Below the pieces are notes generated by a model. That model was not told the origin of the DNA. It worked only from the letters and a program-made list of their open reading frames with translations, and ran no database searches. Below, one piece after another: positions 19,448 to 27,464 of a stretch of DNA of 64,000 nt. The DNA is from Cylindrospermum sp. FACHB-282 (GTDB taxonomy: Bacteria > Cyanobacteriota > Cyanobacteriia > Cyanobacteriales > Nostocaceae): assembly GCF_014697195.1 (NCBI RefSeq), contig NZ_JACJRJ010000004.1, forward strand, positions 62,001 to 126,000, given 5' to 3'. Made by a program: the position numbers and the translations under genes. Each line of letters starts with the position of its first letter. Position 1 is the first letter of the stretch.

Positions 19448-19971
19448 CAGTGGTGATGGTGATGTTCGGAGTGTTCAGAAAAGTTAAGCTGTTCGTGAGG
19501 CGATCGCCATTCATAGTCGATTTGTAAGCCAGGAATCTGAAAATGGCGGATGGTGGTTTCTATTACTTCTGCTGCTGCTGCTAGTTCGATGTATATCTGA
19601 TGACCCTTGACGAGGATCGGCCAGTGGTGATTACCGAGAACATGACCCAAATGAATTAGGTCAATAGCGCATTCCCCCACTGGTGCGGTAAAACTCAGTA
19701 CCATCACTTTTTGCTCTTGCAGATGAATTAGTAATAAGTTACTCTTTTCTGTGGTAAAAACATCTCCTTCTCGCAATTGCCAATCTCGGCTTTTAATAAT
19801 CCCGATATCAATTCCCGAAGTAGAGCGAGTGTGGATTCTTCCTTTGGGGCTATCGCTTTGCTCTAGATAAACTTCTAAAAAGTGTTCTTGAGAACGAGCT
19901 TTTTCTATGCTTTCAAATAAGCTAGCACTCTCTCTTAAATTGCCAAGGTAAGTTTTTGCTAATTCAGTCAT
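19447..19971 (-). CDS. ureE: Urease accessory protein UreE (nickel metallochaperone)
   Basis: 174-residue nickel carrier. The nickel-binding domain contains [12 protein letters not shown] with its conserved His. The tail [10 protein letters not shown] is the classic His-rich end that stores nickel. The start codon sits exactly at the end of a MITE-like element (19971-20073), so this mobile sequence forms the 5' flank and may have replaced the native ribosome site. Confidence 0.95.
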   Translation of the reverse strand: MTELAKTYLGNLRESASLFESIEKARSQEHFLEVYLEQSDSPKGRIHTRSTSGIDIGIIKSRDWQLREGDVFTTEKSNLLLIHLQEQKVMVLSFTAPVGECAIDLIHLGHVLGNHHWPILVKGHQIYIELAAAAEVIETTIRHFQIPGLQIDYEWRSPHEQLNFSEHSEHHHHH

Positions 19972-20073
19972 ATAGCAATCCTATTTGATTTGTGAACATA
20001 AAGTGAGTCAGATACCCGACTTCTCTAAGAAGTCGGGTATCTTTGTATTCACAAATGATTTAGGACTGCTATA
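19971..20073. mobile_element. Complete copy of the palindromic MITE-like element, ureE/ureD junction
   Basis: About 103 bp. The left end TATAGCAATCCTATTTGATT and the right end (AATGATTTAGGACTGCTATA) are imperfect inverted repeats of about 26 bp. The centre is the 33-bp perfect palindrome (20010-20042) also found at 1799 and 2765. TA dinucleotides at the ends suggest IS630/Tc1-type insertion. It overlaps the start codon of ureE and supplies the last about 22 codons of ureD. Confidence 0.75.
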
Positions 20074-20928
20074 GCCCAGATGGCGTACACAATTTAAAGC
20101 ATACTGCAAATAGTCTTTGAGTCCCCCAGTTCCAGTTGCTACGGCTCTAATTAATAAGCCTTTGTGATGGGGTAAAATCGAGGTGGCTACAGTCGTACTA
20201 TGGCCATTAGCCGCTTCGATATCTTCTAGAATTGCACTGAGTAAGGCCAGGTCAGTTTCTGGTTGAATCACTATCACATTGCACAAGATAGATGCTCTAG
20301 CAAATAAATCGCTGTTTTTGAAAGGATTGAGTTTTCCTTCTAAACGCATAGCATCAGTAAACCAAAGCTTTTCTTCTAAAGAAGTAACTTGTAGACGACT
20401 GAAATAGTGGTTAAATTCATAAAACTCCCCACGAGCTAGTCTTCCCGGTACAATTATTTCGCTATAAAATAGTTTGGCGGTGGGATGACATTTGATGTTG
20501 ATTGTTTGCTCTAAAGTGGCATCTCTAAAGAGAATAATTGGTTCGGGGACAAACTCTAAAGTTGCTCCTTCTTGAATTTCGATATCATAATGTGCGATCG
20601 CCTTTGAGCCAGCAATGGGCATAGGATGCACTTTAGTGGCAGATTGGTCTGTGAGGTGAAGCTGAGTATGGGCGGCGAGTTGTAAGGAAATATTTAGCTC
20701 GTCATTTGCCAGCAACCCAGGAGAGCTACTAGTGATATAAAGGTGAGCCTGCTGGGGATTCTCTGGATAATGGCGGAAGGTGCGAGAGATGCCCAAGGGA
20801 TAAGCTGTATACTGATGAGTAACTATCGTCTGACCGTCGCCATGGGCTTCGCCCGGCTGTTGGCGATCGCACTCCAGTTTTAGCTCTAAGTTTTTGGTTT
20901 GTTTGAAAGTTTCCAAGATAACAGCCAA
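20008..20928 (-). CDS. ureD: Urease accessory protein UreD, C-terminus encoded by a mobile element
   Basis: 306-residue scaffold that binds apo-urease and recruits UreF/UreG. Family features include AYPLGISRTFRHYPENP and SPGLLANDELNISL, and the late ILCNVIVIQPE and LNCVRHLGY motifs. After LGY the reading enters the palindromic element, so the tail SSPKSFVNTKIPDFLEKSGI is element-derived and replaces the native end. The stop codon is also provided by the element. Because the UreD core is complete, I expect function to be retained. It lies 10 bp after ureG. Confidence 0.95.
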   Translation of the reverse strand: MAVILETFKQTKNLELKLECDRQQPGEAHGDGQTIVTHQYTAYPLGISRTFRHYPENPQQAHLYITSSSPGLLANDELNISLQLAAHTQLHLTDQSATKVHPMPIAGSKAIAHYDIEIQEGATLEFVPEPIILFRDATLEQTINIKCHPTAKLFYSEIIVPGRLARGEFYEFNHYFSRLQVTSLEEKLWFTDAMRLEGKLNPFKNSDLFARASILCNVIVIQPETDLALLSAILEDIEAANGHSTTVATSILPHHKGLLIRAVATGTGGLKDYLQYALNCVRHLGYSSPKSFVNTKIPDFLEKSGI

Positions 20929-20938
20929 TGACCCATTC

Positions 20939-21571
20939 CTAGTTTGCTATTGCATCTGAACTGCGAAACAGAACAGTCTTTAAAATGAAATTCACCACTT
21001 CATTTAATCCCTCTCCCGTCTTGCAATTAGTATAAGCAATAGGTTTCCCCCGGCGGTATAAAGGGGCTTGTTGACGAATTAAATCCAAGTCAGCACCGAC
21101 ATAAGGAGCAATATCAATCTTATTAATTATCACTAAATCAGCTTGTGCAAAGCCAGGGCCTTTTTTGCGGGGGATATCATCTCCCGCACCAACATCAATG
21201 ACAAAAATATAGGAGTCTACCAAGTCGTAGCTAAAGGTAGAGGCTAGATTGTCACCTCCACTTTCAATAAAAATGATGTCTAATTGAGGATAAAGCAGTT
21301 CTAGATCCTTCACCGCTAGCAGGTTCATGGTGGGATCTTCTCGAATCGCTGTATGTGGACAGCTACCCGTTTCTACGCCAATAATCCTTTCAGGTGGCAG
21401 AAATCCTCGACTTTTAAGACGGTCTGCATCTTCAGTTGTGAGTAAATCATTAGTGACAACTGCGACTTCAATGCCTTGGTTCATCAACAAGGGGACGATG
21501 CATTCTAACAGCGCTGTTTTCCCACTACCTACCGGGCCTCCGACTCCCAGTCTAGCTGCTGATTTTGCCAT
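20939..21571 (-). CDS. ureG: Urease accessory GTPase UreG
   Basis: 210-residue SIMIBI-class GTPase driving nickel insertion. P-loop GGPVGSGKT is at 11-19, the metal-binding Cys71-Pro-His73 (SCPHTAIRED) follows, then ESGGDNLASTFS and the guanine-specificity motif NKID (NKIDIAPYVGAD). The gap of 156 bp to the upstream ureB is unusually large and holds a decayed MITE (21626-21727), so ureG onward could use its own promoter. Confidence 0.97.
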   Translation of the reverse strand: MAKSAARLGVGGPVGSGKTALLECIVPLLMNQGIEVAVVTNDLLTTEDADRLKSRGFLPPERIIGVETGSCPHTAIREDPTMNLLAVKDLELLYPQLDIIFIESGGDNLASTFSYDLVDSYIFVIDVGAGDDIPRKKGPGFAQADLVIINKIDIAPYVGADLDLIRQQAPLYRRGKPIAYTNCKTGEGLNEVVNFILKTVLFRSSDAIAN

Positions 21572-21625
21572 AGTTAATTTCCTGTTCTGAGTTCATGATC
21601 AACGGCTAAATGTTGAATTCCTGTC

Positions 21626-21739
21626 TAAGTAAGTAGGCGAGAATAGATCAAACTTTGTTAAGGAATGTAAAAAAATTAAATTAGCTCGTAGTCAGGACTT
21701 TAGTCCTCACTACAAACTTTTAATTATTTATGCTGCACC
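21626..21739. repeat. Decayed copy of the 141-bp MITE family, between ureB and ureG
   Basis: Left end TAAGTAAGTAGGCG (21626-21639) matches the complete copies at 29424 and 47918, and the interior CTCGTAGT...GACTTTAGTCCTCACTAC matches their core. The right end is degenerate and overlaps the last codons of ureB (LSGAA, then stop). Confidence 0.65.
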
Positions 21740-22108
21740 ACTTAATTGGTTGTTAACTAATCCATTAAAACCATAAATCTTGCGCTCACCTGCGAAGGGA
21801 ATTAACTCGACTTGCGTTGCATCTTCATCCATAGGTTCAAACCTCACAGCTGTCCCGGCGGGAATATTTAAACGTCTGCCTAGGGTAGGATCGTTATCGC
21901 TATAGCGGATAATTTTATCGAGTTTTCTTTCGTTTTGTTCATACTTAACGTGAAAAAATTCTAGATCAGAATTAACTTCATAAAAATGGAAATGAGAACC
22001 AACTTGAATCGGGCGATCACCTTTATTTGCTACTACAATTTTGATAATGTCTCGCCCTTGATTGAGTTCGATGTCACCGGGTTGGGTAATGATTTCGCCT
22101 GGAATCAT
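21728..22108 (-). CDS. ureB: Urease beta subunit, with a short internal insertion
   Basis: 126-residue structural subunit of urease; the usual length is about 100-110. It starts [16 protein letters not shown] and has the family motifs [22 protein letters not shown] and YGFNGLVN. Between FHFYEVN and GRRLNIPAG there are about 20 extra residues (around [20 protein letters not shown]) compared with the compact family pattern. The last residues after GLVN run into a decayed repeat. It lies 54 bp after ureA. Confidence 0.95.
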   Translation of the reverse strand: MIPGEIITQPGDIELNQGRDIIKIVVANKGDRPIQVGSHFHFYEVNSDLEFFHVKYEQNERKLDKIIRYSDNDPTLGRRLNIPAGTAVRFEPMDEDATQVELIPFAGERKIYGFNGLVNNQLSGAA

Positions 22109-22162
22109 GGTTAATTCAATTTGGGATTTTGGATGGATAGAGCTTGATTTTCAGTTGCAAGC

Positions 22163-22492
22163 CTAAGCCCGTACTAGGGGAACAATTGATTTACAAATTG
22201 GCTCGTGTACGGTGACTAATTTTGTCCCGTCGGGAAAAGTAGCTTCTACTTGCACTTCATGAATCATTTCCGGAATGCCTTCCATCACATCTTCTCTTCC
22301 CAAGAGAGTCTTGCCATAACTCATCAATTCTTCTACGGTTTTTCCTTCTCTGGCTCCTTCTAAAATCGCCGCAGAGATATAGGCGATCGCTTCGGGATAA
22401 TTCAGCCTTAAGCCTTTGTTTCTACGTCTTTCTGCTACTAAGGCAGCGGTAAAAATCAGAAGTTTATCTTTTTCTTGAGGAGATAATTGCAT
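22163..22492 (-). CDS. ureA: Urease gamma subunit
   Basis: 109-residue small subunit, first gene of the cluster. Family features: [47 protein letters not shown] and [20 protein letters not shown]. It is about nine residues longer than the usual 100 at its C-terminus ([12 protein letters not shown]). The intergenic DNA to the divergent sbtA gene must hold both promoters. Confidence 0.97.
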   Translation of the reverse strand: MQLSPQEKDKLLIFTAALVAERRRNKGLRLNYPEAIAYISAAILEGAREGKTVEELMSYGKTLLGREDVMEGIPEMIHEVQVEATFPDGTKLVTVHEPICKSIVPLVRA

Positions 22493-22560
22493 AGACGTCT
22501 TGCCTTAATTTCACTGGTATTTGACAAACTTCAAGTTTTATGTTTAGTTGCTGAAAATGT

Positions 22561-22574
22561 TAAGTAGGTAGGCA
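22561..22574 (+). repeat. Solo left end of the 141-bp MITE family upstream of ureA
   Basis: TAAGTAGGTAGGCA matches the MITE end TAAGTAAGTAGGCG at 12 of 14 positions. No matching right end was found, so it may be a remnant or chance. Confidence 0.3.
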
Positions 22575-22732
22575 CTACAAAAGCCAAATATTAGGTTACA
22601 TACCTTTACATAGCCGTGTTTTTTCTAGCCAGACTACCGACAACAGTATATTATTACCGATCAGTTGTCACTTTTTGTGCAACACTTATTCATACATAAT
22701 TTTTAAGTAAAAAGATTTATAGGAGTGGCGGA

Positions 22733-23704
22733 ATGGATGTCAGCTTGATCATCTCTAACATCTTGAATCCACCTGTTCTGGCTTTCTTTATGGGGATGCT
22801 GGCAGTTTTTGTCAAGTCGGATCTAGAAATTCCCCCACCCATCCCTAAACTATTCTCCCTTTATTTATTATTTGCCATTGGGTTTAAGGGTGGTGTAGAG
22901 CTAGTCAAAAGTGGCATCAGTCAGGAAGTGATTCTCAGCCTTTTGGCAGCAGTTTTCATGGCGTGTATTGTCCCAGTTTATACGTTTTTTATTCTGAAAA
23001 TCAAACTAGACGTTTATAATTCAGCTGCGATCGCCTCTACCTATGGTTCAATCAGTGCTGTTACCTTTATTACGGCTAGTTCCTTCCTGACGCAACTGGG
23101 CATACCCTTTGATGGCTATATGGTAGCAGCCCTGGCCTTGATGGAATCTCCAGCGATTATCATCGGTCTGATATTGGTGAATGTCTTCACGGCTAATGAA
23201 GGTAAGCGGGAATTTGTTTGGTCAGAGGTTTTACGAGAAGCTTTCCTCAATAGTTCCGTGTTTCTGCTAATCGGTAGCCTGGTTATGGGACTGCTGACTG
23301 GGGAACATGGTTGGGTGGTGTTGAAACCCTTTACACAGGATATGTTTTACGGTGTCCTCACCTTCTTTTTGTTAGATATGGGACTGCTGGCTGCTCAAAG
23401 AATCAAAGATTTGCAAAAAACTGGTGTTTTTCTGATCTTGTTTGCCATACTAATCCCCATTGTCAACGCTGCAATTGCCCTAGTGATCGCTAAAATTATT
23501 GGTATGCCTCAGGGAGATACCCTTTTATTCTCTGTGCTATGTGCCAGTGCTTCTTACATCGCAGTCCCCGCAGCCATGCGGCTAACTGTTCCCGAAGCAA
23601 ATCCTAGTCTATATGTTTCCACTGCCTTAGCAGTGACATTCCCTTTCAATATCATTGTAGGTATCCCACTTTATTTATACGGCATCAATATATTTTGGAG
23701 TTGA
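22733..23704 (+). CDS. sbtA: Sodium-dependent bicarbonate transporter SbtA family
   Basis: Plasma-membrane Na+/HCO3- symporter family, used to concentrate inorganic carbon. At 323 residues it is shorter than Synechocystis SbtA (about 374) and lacks most of the cytoplasmic loop in the middle. It has ten or so hydrophobic helices. Family features include NPPVLAFFMGMLAVF, FAIGFKGGVEL, YGSISAVTFITASSFL and ALMESPAIIIGL. It is followed 4 bp later by sbtB. It is divergent from ureA. Confidence 0.9.
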   Translation: MDVSLIISNILNPPVLAFFMGMLAVFVKSDLEIPPPIPKLFSLYLLFAIGFKGGVELVKSGISQEVILSLLAAVFMACIVPVYTFFILKIKLDVYNSAAIASTYGSISAVTFITASSFLTQLGIPFDGYMVAALALMESPAIIIGLILVNVFTANEGKREFVWSEVLREAFLNSSVFLLIGSLVMGLLTGEHGWVVLKPFTQDMFYGVLTFFLLDMGLLAAQRIKDLQKTGVFLILFAILIPIVNAAIALVIAKIIGMPQGDTLLFSVLCASASYIAVPAAMRLTVPEANPSLYVSTALAVTFPFNIIVGIPLYLYGINIFWS

Positions 23705-23708
23705 GATT

Positions 23709-24017
23709 ATGCAGTTAGTTAAACGGATAGAAATCTTTGCTAATTATGTCGAACTCGGTAAAATTTTAGAGTCTTTAGAAAAATCAGGCATACCCGGACA
23801 TACAGTGATTAAGAATGTGACTGGCAAAGGTAGGGGCGGTACAATCAGTGATGATTTCGCCATGACATTGCTAGACAACATTTATATTATCGCTTTCTTT
23901 CCTCCCGAAAAATTACCGCTGGTGGAGGTAAATATTAGAAACACTCTCAATAAGTTTGGTGGGACTTGTTTTATTTCCGATGCCATGGAACTGGAAACAA
24001 CCAAGTGTGTTGGTTAA
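23709..24017 (+). CDS. sbtB: P-II-like SbtB regulator of SbtA
   Basis: 102-residue trimeric PII-like protein that binds adenine nucleotides and closes SbtA in low energy or darkness. The pair gene order is conserved in cyanobacteria. Visible: VKRIEIFANYVELGKILESLEKSG, GKGRGGTISDDF as the T-loop region, and the C-terminal CFISDAMELETTKCVG with a Cys pair (CFISDAMELETTKC) of the redox-sensitive type. Four bp separate it from sbtA. Confidence 0.9.
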   Translation: MQLVKRIEIFANYVELGKILESLEKSGIPGHTVIKNVTGKGRGGTISDDFAMTLLDNIYIIAFFPPEKLPLVEVNIRNTLNKFGGTCFISDAMELETTKCVG

Positions 24018-24041
24018 GTGAACCTGAAAATATTAATATAG

Positions 24042-24248
24042 CCTTTCCCAAAACTTTTCCCGCTAACATTCGATGATATAGATTACTATAATGGGTTGCA
24101 AGTGCATTTTAGTAGTAGATTTGTTTTTTGTTCTGAAAATCGATTTGAGTTGGTTGAAGAGATTTCTAGAAATAACCCTGATGTTTGTTCTAGCCTTAAA
24201 AAAAGAATTCAAGTGCAACAAATTCCAGCAGATGATGCGGGTAATTAG
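24042..24248 (+). pseudogene. Possible gene remnant after sbtB, unidentified
   Basis: An open stretch of 68 codons with no ATG reads protein-like: PFPKLFPLTFDDIDYYNGLQ and onward to LVEEISRNNPDVCSSLKKRI, stop at 24246-24248. I cannot assign a family. The other two frames and the reverse strand look less protein-like. It may be the end of a decayed gene. The remaining bases to 24396 hold only the promoter of the next operon. Confidence 0.3.
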
Positions 24249-24396
24249 TAGCTGTATTTTTACACAAGTATAAATATAGCCAGTCTCCTGCAAAAAAGCG
24301 AACCTTTTTCATTAAATCTCTCAAATGCCATGCACAGCGAATTCGGGATAAAGTAGAGATAATTAATTGCATCCACAGCCATAGAGGAAAACCACT

Positions 24397-24630
24397 GTGC
24401 AATCAATTCAAGAAAAGATTGTAGAAAAAATACAACTCCTACCCGAAGAGGCACTAACTCAAGTGCTGGATTTAGTAGAGTCTTTAACCCAGAAGACTCC
24501 AAAAAAGCCTGTAGGTGTCCCAGGTAAACAACTGTTGCAATTTGCTGGGTCGATTAGAGCAGATGACTTAGAACTGATGGCAAAGGCAATTGAGGCAGAC
24601 TGCGGTAAGGTTGATTTAGATGAATGGTAG
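24397..24630 (+). CDS. Small antitoxin-like protein (VapB/DUF2281 type)
   Basis: 77 residues. The start is a GTG at 24397 with GAGG 9 bp upstream. The N-terminus (IQEKIVEKIQLLPEEALTQV, then LDLVESL) is the amphipathic helix typical of DUF2281-type antitoxins. The C-terminus is acidic. Its stop overlaps the toxin gene by 11 bp, as in coupled toxin-antitoxin pairs. Confidence 0.75.
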   Translation: MQSIQEKIVEKIQLLPEEALTQVLDLVESLTQKTPKKPVGVPGKQLLQFAGSIRADDLELMAKAIEADCGKVDLDEW

Positions 24631-25009
24631 GTTTTTGTTAGACACTAATATCATTATTGCTCTGTTTCAGAGGGATACATCAGTTCAGGAAAACATAGCG
24701 CAAACTGAACAGGTGTTTGTATCCAGTACTGTGGTGGGTGAACTTTACTATGGTGCCTATAAGTCTGGACGAGTGACGGCTAACTTAACACGCATAGAGG
24801 AATTTGTTGCTAAAACTGCTGTACTTGAGTGTGACCTAGTTACAGCCCAGCAATATGGGGAAATCAAAAATTTTCTAAGAGAGAAGGGACGACCAATTCC
24901 TGAGAATGATATTTGGATTGCTGCTGTTACCAAGCAGTATGAATTGACTTTAGTATCACGGGATAAACACTTCAGCGAAATTGACGGGTTATTCTTGGCA
25001 AGTTGGTAA
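24620..25009 (+). CDS. PIN-domain ribonuclease toxin (VapC family)
   Basis: 129-residue toxin-type RNase. The first acidic residue is in FLLDTNIIIALF, the second in SSTVVGELYYGA (Glu), and the third and fourth in PENDIWIAA and SRDKHFSEI. All catalytic acidic positions are present, so it appears intact. The likely targets are tRNAs or mRNAs, as for other VapC proteins. It overlaps the antitoxin gene by 11 bp. Confidence 0.88.
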   Translation: MNGRFLLDTNIIIALFQRDTSVQENIAQTEQVFVSSTVVGELYYGAYKSGRVTANLTRIEEFVAKTAVLECDLVTAQQYGEIKNFLREKGRPIPENDIWIAAVTKQYELTLVSRDKHFSEIDGLFLASW

Positions 25010-25155
25010 CGCAAAGTCTAATTTCTTTTCTCTCAATAGAGTGCGATCGCACAAAACCGCCCCTCACCCCACAACCTGACAGCATTTTTCCCCCATCAAC
25101 GGAAAACTGATTAAAATACTCAAGGCGAAAACTTATACCCTTGCGTAAATCAATC

Positions 25156-26310
25156 ATGGAAAACTTTGCTTTTTACAATCCAGTTAAAATCCTGTTTGGC
25201 AAAGGTCAAATCGCCAATATTGCTGCGGAAATCCCTGCTGATGCCAAAATTCTCATCACCTATGGCTGCGGTAGCATTAAAGCCAATGGCGTCTATGACC
25301 AAGTAAAATCGGCATTAGCTGGACGGAATGTATTTGAGTTTGGCGGAATTGAACCCAATCCTCATCTAGAAACTCTCTTAAAAGCAGTTGAGTTGATCCG
25401 GAAAGAAGGTATCGATTTTCTATTGGCTGTGGGAGGCGGTTCTGTTCTTGATGGGACTAAATTTATTGCTGCTGCGGTTCATTTTGTGGGCGATCCTTGG
25501 GATATTTTAGCCAAGCAAGCACCTGTGACTGCGGCTTTACCCTTTGGTGCGGTGTTGACCCTACCAGCCACCGGTTCAGAAATGAATACAAACTCAGTTA
25601 TTACCAAGTGGGAAACCCAAGAAAAGTTATATTTCGCTAGTCCCCTGGTGTTTCCTCGTTTTTCTGTTCTCGACCCGGAGACGACTTTTTCCCTACCTCC
25701 AAGGCAAATTGGCAATGGCATTGTCGATGCTTACACCCATGTGATGGAACAGTATTTAACTTATCCAGCGAATGCGCCACTACAAGACCGGATGGCGGAA
25801 TCAATACTGAAAACCCTGATAGAAGAAGGGCCAAAAACCTTGGCTAATCCCCAAGACTATGATGCACGGGCAAATTTGGTGTGGTCGGCAACAATGGCAC
25901 TAAATGGACTAATTGCTGTCGGTGTACCCCAAGATTGGACAACTCACATGATTGGTCATGAGTTGACGGCGTTGCATGGGTTAGATCATGCTCAAACTTT
26001 GGCAGTTGTGTTACCTAGCACCCTGACCATTAGACGCGATCGCAAATCGCAAAAGCTGCTACAGTATGCCGAAAGAGTTTGGGGAATTGTCGATGGTGAT
26101 GAAGCAGAACGGGTAAAGGAGGCGATCGCCAAAACTCGCAACTTCTTTGAGTCCGTAGGTGTCCGCACTCATTTATCTGACTATGGTGTCGGACTCGATA
26201 CCATTCCAGCAATCATCAAGAATCTAGAAAAGCATGGTATGACAGCTTTAGGCGAATACAAAGATGTTAATCCTCAAGTAGTCGAGCAGATTTTAACTCT
26301 CTCTGCCTAG
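25156..26310 (+). CDS. NADPH-dependent alcohol dehydrogenase (YqhD/BDH type)
   Basis: Cytoplasmic iron-containing group III dehydrogenase that reduces aldehydes. The 384-residue protein aligns along its length with E. coli YqhD: MENFAFYNPVKILFGKGQ, the coenzyme loop GGGSVLDGTKFIAA, PATGSEMNTNSV, and the metal ligands in NGIVDAYTHVMEQY, IGHELTALHGLDHAQTLA. The ATG at 25156 is the YqhD-like start. An upstream TTG at 25141 adds five residues. It is monocistronic and ends before a hairpin. Confidence 0.95.
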   Translation: MENFAFYNPVKILFGKGQIANIAAEIPADAKILITYGCGSIKANGVYDQVKSALAGRNVFEFGGIEPNPHLETLLKAVELIRKEGIDFLLAVGGGSVLDGTKFIAAAVHFVGDPWDILAKQAPVTAALPFGAVLTLPATGSEMNTNSVITKWETQEKLYFASPLVFPRFSVLDPETTFSLPPRQIGNGIVDAYTHVMEQYLTYPANAPLQDRMAESILKTLIEEGPKTLANPQDYDARANLVWSATMALNGLIAVGVPQDWTTHMIGHELTALHGLDHAQTLAVVLPSTLTIRRDRKSQKLLQYAERVWGIVDGDEAERVKEAIAKTRNFFESVGVRTHLSDYGVGLDTIPAIIKNLEKHGMTALGEYKDVNPQVVEQILTLSA

Positions 26311-26322
26311 TAATTCACTGTA

Positions 26323-26343
26323 GGTCAGGCGAGACGCCTGACC
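26323..26343. repeat. Hairpin after the alcohol dehydrogenase gene
   Basis: GGTCAGGCG and CGCCTGACC are 9-bp perfect arms with a 3-nt loop AGA, 12 bp after the stop codon. The bases after it are A-rich on the plus strand, so it is a weak terminator at best and more likely a dispersed repeat. Confidence 0.5.
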
Positions 26344-26355
26344 CTCAAAAAAGCC

Positions 26356-26385
26356 TTGACTGTATATTATTGATCATGCTAATCT
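26356..26385 (+). promoter_or_regulatory. Predicted promoter of the tetR-tautomerase operon
   Basis: A -35 TTGACT and a -10 TAATCT are separated by 18 bp, 30 bp upstream of the tetR start. The operator candidate lies just after the -10 box. Confidence 0.5.
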
Positions 26386-26390
26386 CAATC

Positions 26391-26406
26391 AGACCAATCG
26401 GTCGGT
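26391..26406. promoter_or_regulatory. TetR-type operator upstream of tetR
   Basis: AGACC-AATC-GGTC-GGT contains inverted GACC/GGTC half sites 9 bp upstream of the tetR start. The same AGACC-N4-GGTC core recurs at 27425-27438, upstream of the thioesterase gene. Autorepression is inferred. Confidence 0.55.
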
Positions 26407-26415
26407 TACACTTTA

Positions 26416-27003
26416 ATGTCTAAAGGCGAAGAAACAAAAACCAAAATTCTGCAACAAGCAGCTGAACTGTTTAACCAACAGGGATATGCAGGCTCGTCCA
26501 TTTCTGACATTATGCGTGTCACAGGATTACAGAAAGGAGGGATTTACAATCACTTCAAAAACAAAGATGAACTAGCACTACAGGCTTTTCAGTTTGCAGT
26601 TAGCTCTGTCAGTCAGCATACTAAAGCAGTATTGCGAAATAAACGCCATGCAATTGAACGCCTTTTAGGAATCATTGATGTCTTTCGTAGCTTTGTAGAC
26701 AACCCACCGATTAAAGGAGGATGTCCACTGCTAAATACCGCTGTTGAAAGTGATGATACTCATCCTGCACTGCGAGAACTTGCTCAACAAGCGATGAACT
26801 CTTGGCGTCACCTAATTTGTTTAATTATTAACAAAGGAATTGATCAAGGTGAAATTCGCCCTGATGTTGATGCTGATCAACTTGCAACCATCATAATTGC
26901 CACCCTGGAAGGAGCGATGATGATGAGCAAGCTATATGGAGATACAATTCACATAGAAAGAGCAGCAAATCACCTAAATGAGTATATAAAAACCCACCTT
27001 TAA
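26416..27003 (+). CDS. TetR/AcrR family transcriptional regulator
   Basis: 195-residue repressor. The N-terminal helix-turn-helix is clear: AAELFNQQGYAGSSISDIMR, then GLQKGGIYNHFKNKDELALQ. The C-terminal ligand domain contains GGCPLLNTAVESDDTHPALR, found in a subgroup with a Cys and an acidic ligand pocket. It is followed 4 bp later by a tautomerase gene and controls, by inference from shared operators, that gene and the thioesterase-GST pair. Confidence 0.92.
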   Translation: MSKGEETKTKILQQAAELFNQQGYAGSSISDIMRVTGLQKGGIYNHFKNKDELALQAFQFAVSSVSQHTKAVLRNKRHAIERLLGIIDVFRSFVDNPPIKGGCPLLNTAVESDDTHPALRELAQQAMNSWRHLICLIINKGIDQGEIRPDVDADQLATIIIATLEGAMMMSKLYGDTIHIERAANHLNEYIKTHL

Positions 27004-27007
27004 ATCT

Positions 27008-27397
27008 ATGGTACAAGTTAAGGTATATGGTTTAGTAGATCAACTAAACCCCATCAAATCGAAGCTCTCAAATCTCATCCATACCTCAATGATCGAGGTA
27101 TTACAAATTAGCCAAGAAAAACGATTTCAGCGGTTTATCTCATTAGATAAATCAGATTTCTACTATCCAACTGATAGATCACAAAACTATCTAATTATCG
27201 AAATTAGTATGTTTGATGGGCGCTCAGTAGAAACCAAAAAACAACTGATTCGTCGGTTGTTTCAACAAATTAACGAACAATTGCAAATTTCTGTCGATGA
27301 TATTGAAATTACCATTTTTGAAATCCCTAAATCCAATTGGGGTATTAGAGGTTTACCGGGTGATGAATTGGCATTGAACTACAAGGTACAAGTTTGA
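27008..27397 (+). CDS. Tautomerase family protein (MSAD-like)
   Basis: 129-residue member of the tautomerase superfamily, double length compared with 4-oxalocrotonate tautomerase. After the initiator Met comes Val, not the usual catalytic Pro1, so the classical chemistry is in doubt. Visible: VQVKVYGLVDQLNPIKSKLS, RFISLDKSDFYYPTDRSQNY and the C-terminal EIPKSNWGIRGLPGDE. It is co-transcribed with tetR. Confidence 0.8.
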   Translation: MVQVKVYGLVDQLNPIKSKLSNLIHTSMIEVLQISQEKRFQRFISLDKSDFYYPTDRSQNYLIIEISMFDGRSVETKKQLIRRLFQQINEQLQISVDDIEITIFEIPKSNWGIRGLPGDELALNYKVQV

Positions 27398-27424
27398 GCC
27401 AGCTTAATTTTTTTATAATTTAAC

Positions 27425-27438
27425 AGACCGAAAGGTCT
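27425..27438. promoter_or_regulatory. Second AGACC-N4-GGTCT operator
   Basis: AGACCGAAAGGTCT has perfect 5-bp inverted arms and lies 27-40 bp upstream of the thioesterase start. It shares the AGACC-N4-GGTC core with the operator of the tetR gene. Confidence 0.55.
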
Positions 27439-27464
27439 TATTATTTGCATACACAGGAACAATC

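Noticed and set aside
22563-22579. GTAGGTAGGCACTAC as an NtcA box
   Set aside because: The spacing is 9 instead of 8 bp, and the segment is better explained as a remnant of the 141-bp MITE end.
22595-22610. Possible NtcA site (GTAAAGGTATGTAAC, minus strand) upstream of ureA
   Set aside because: The NtcA consensus is GTA-N8-TAC, but the second half here is TAA. With one core mismatch and no suitably placed -10 box seen, the support is too weak.
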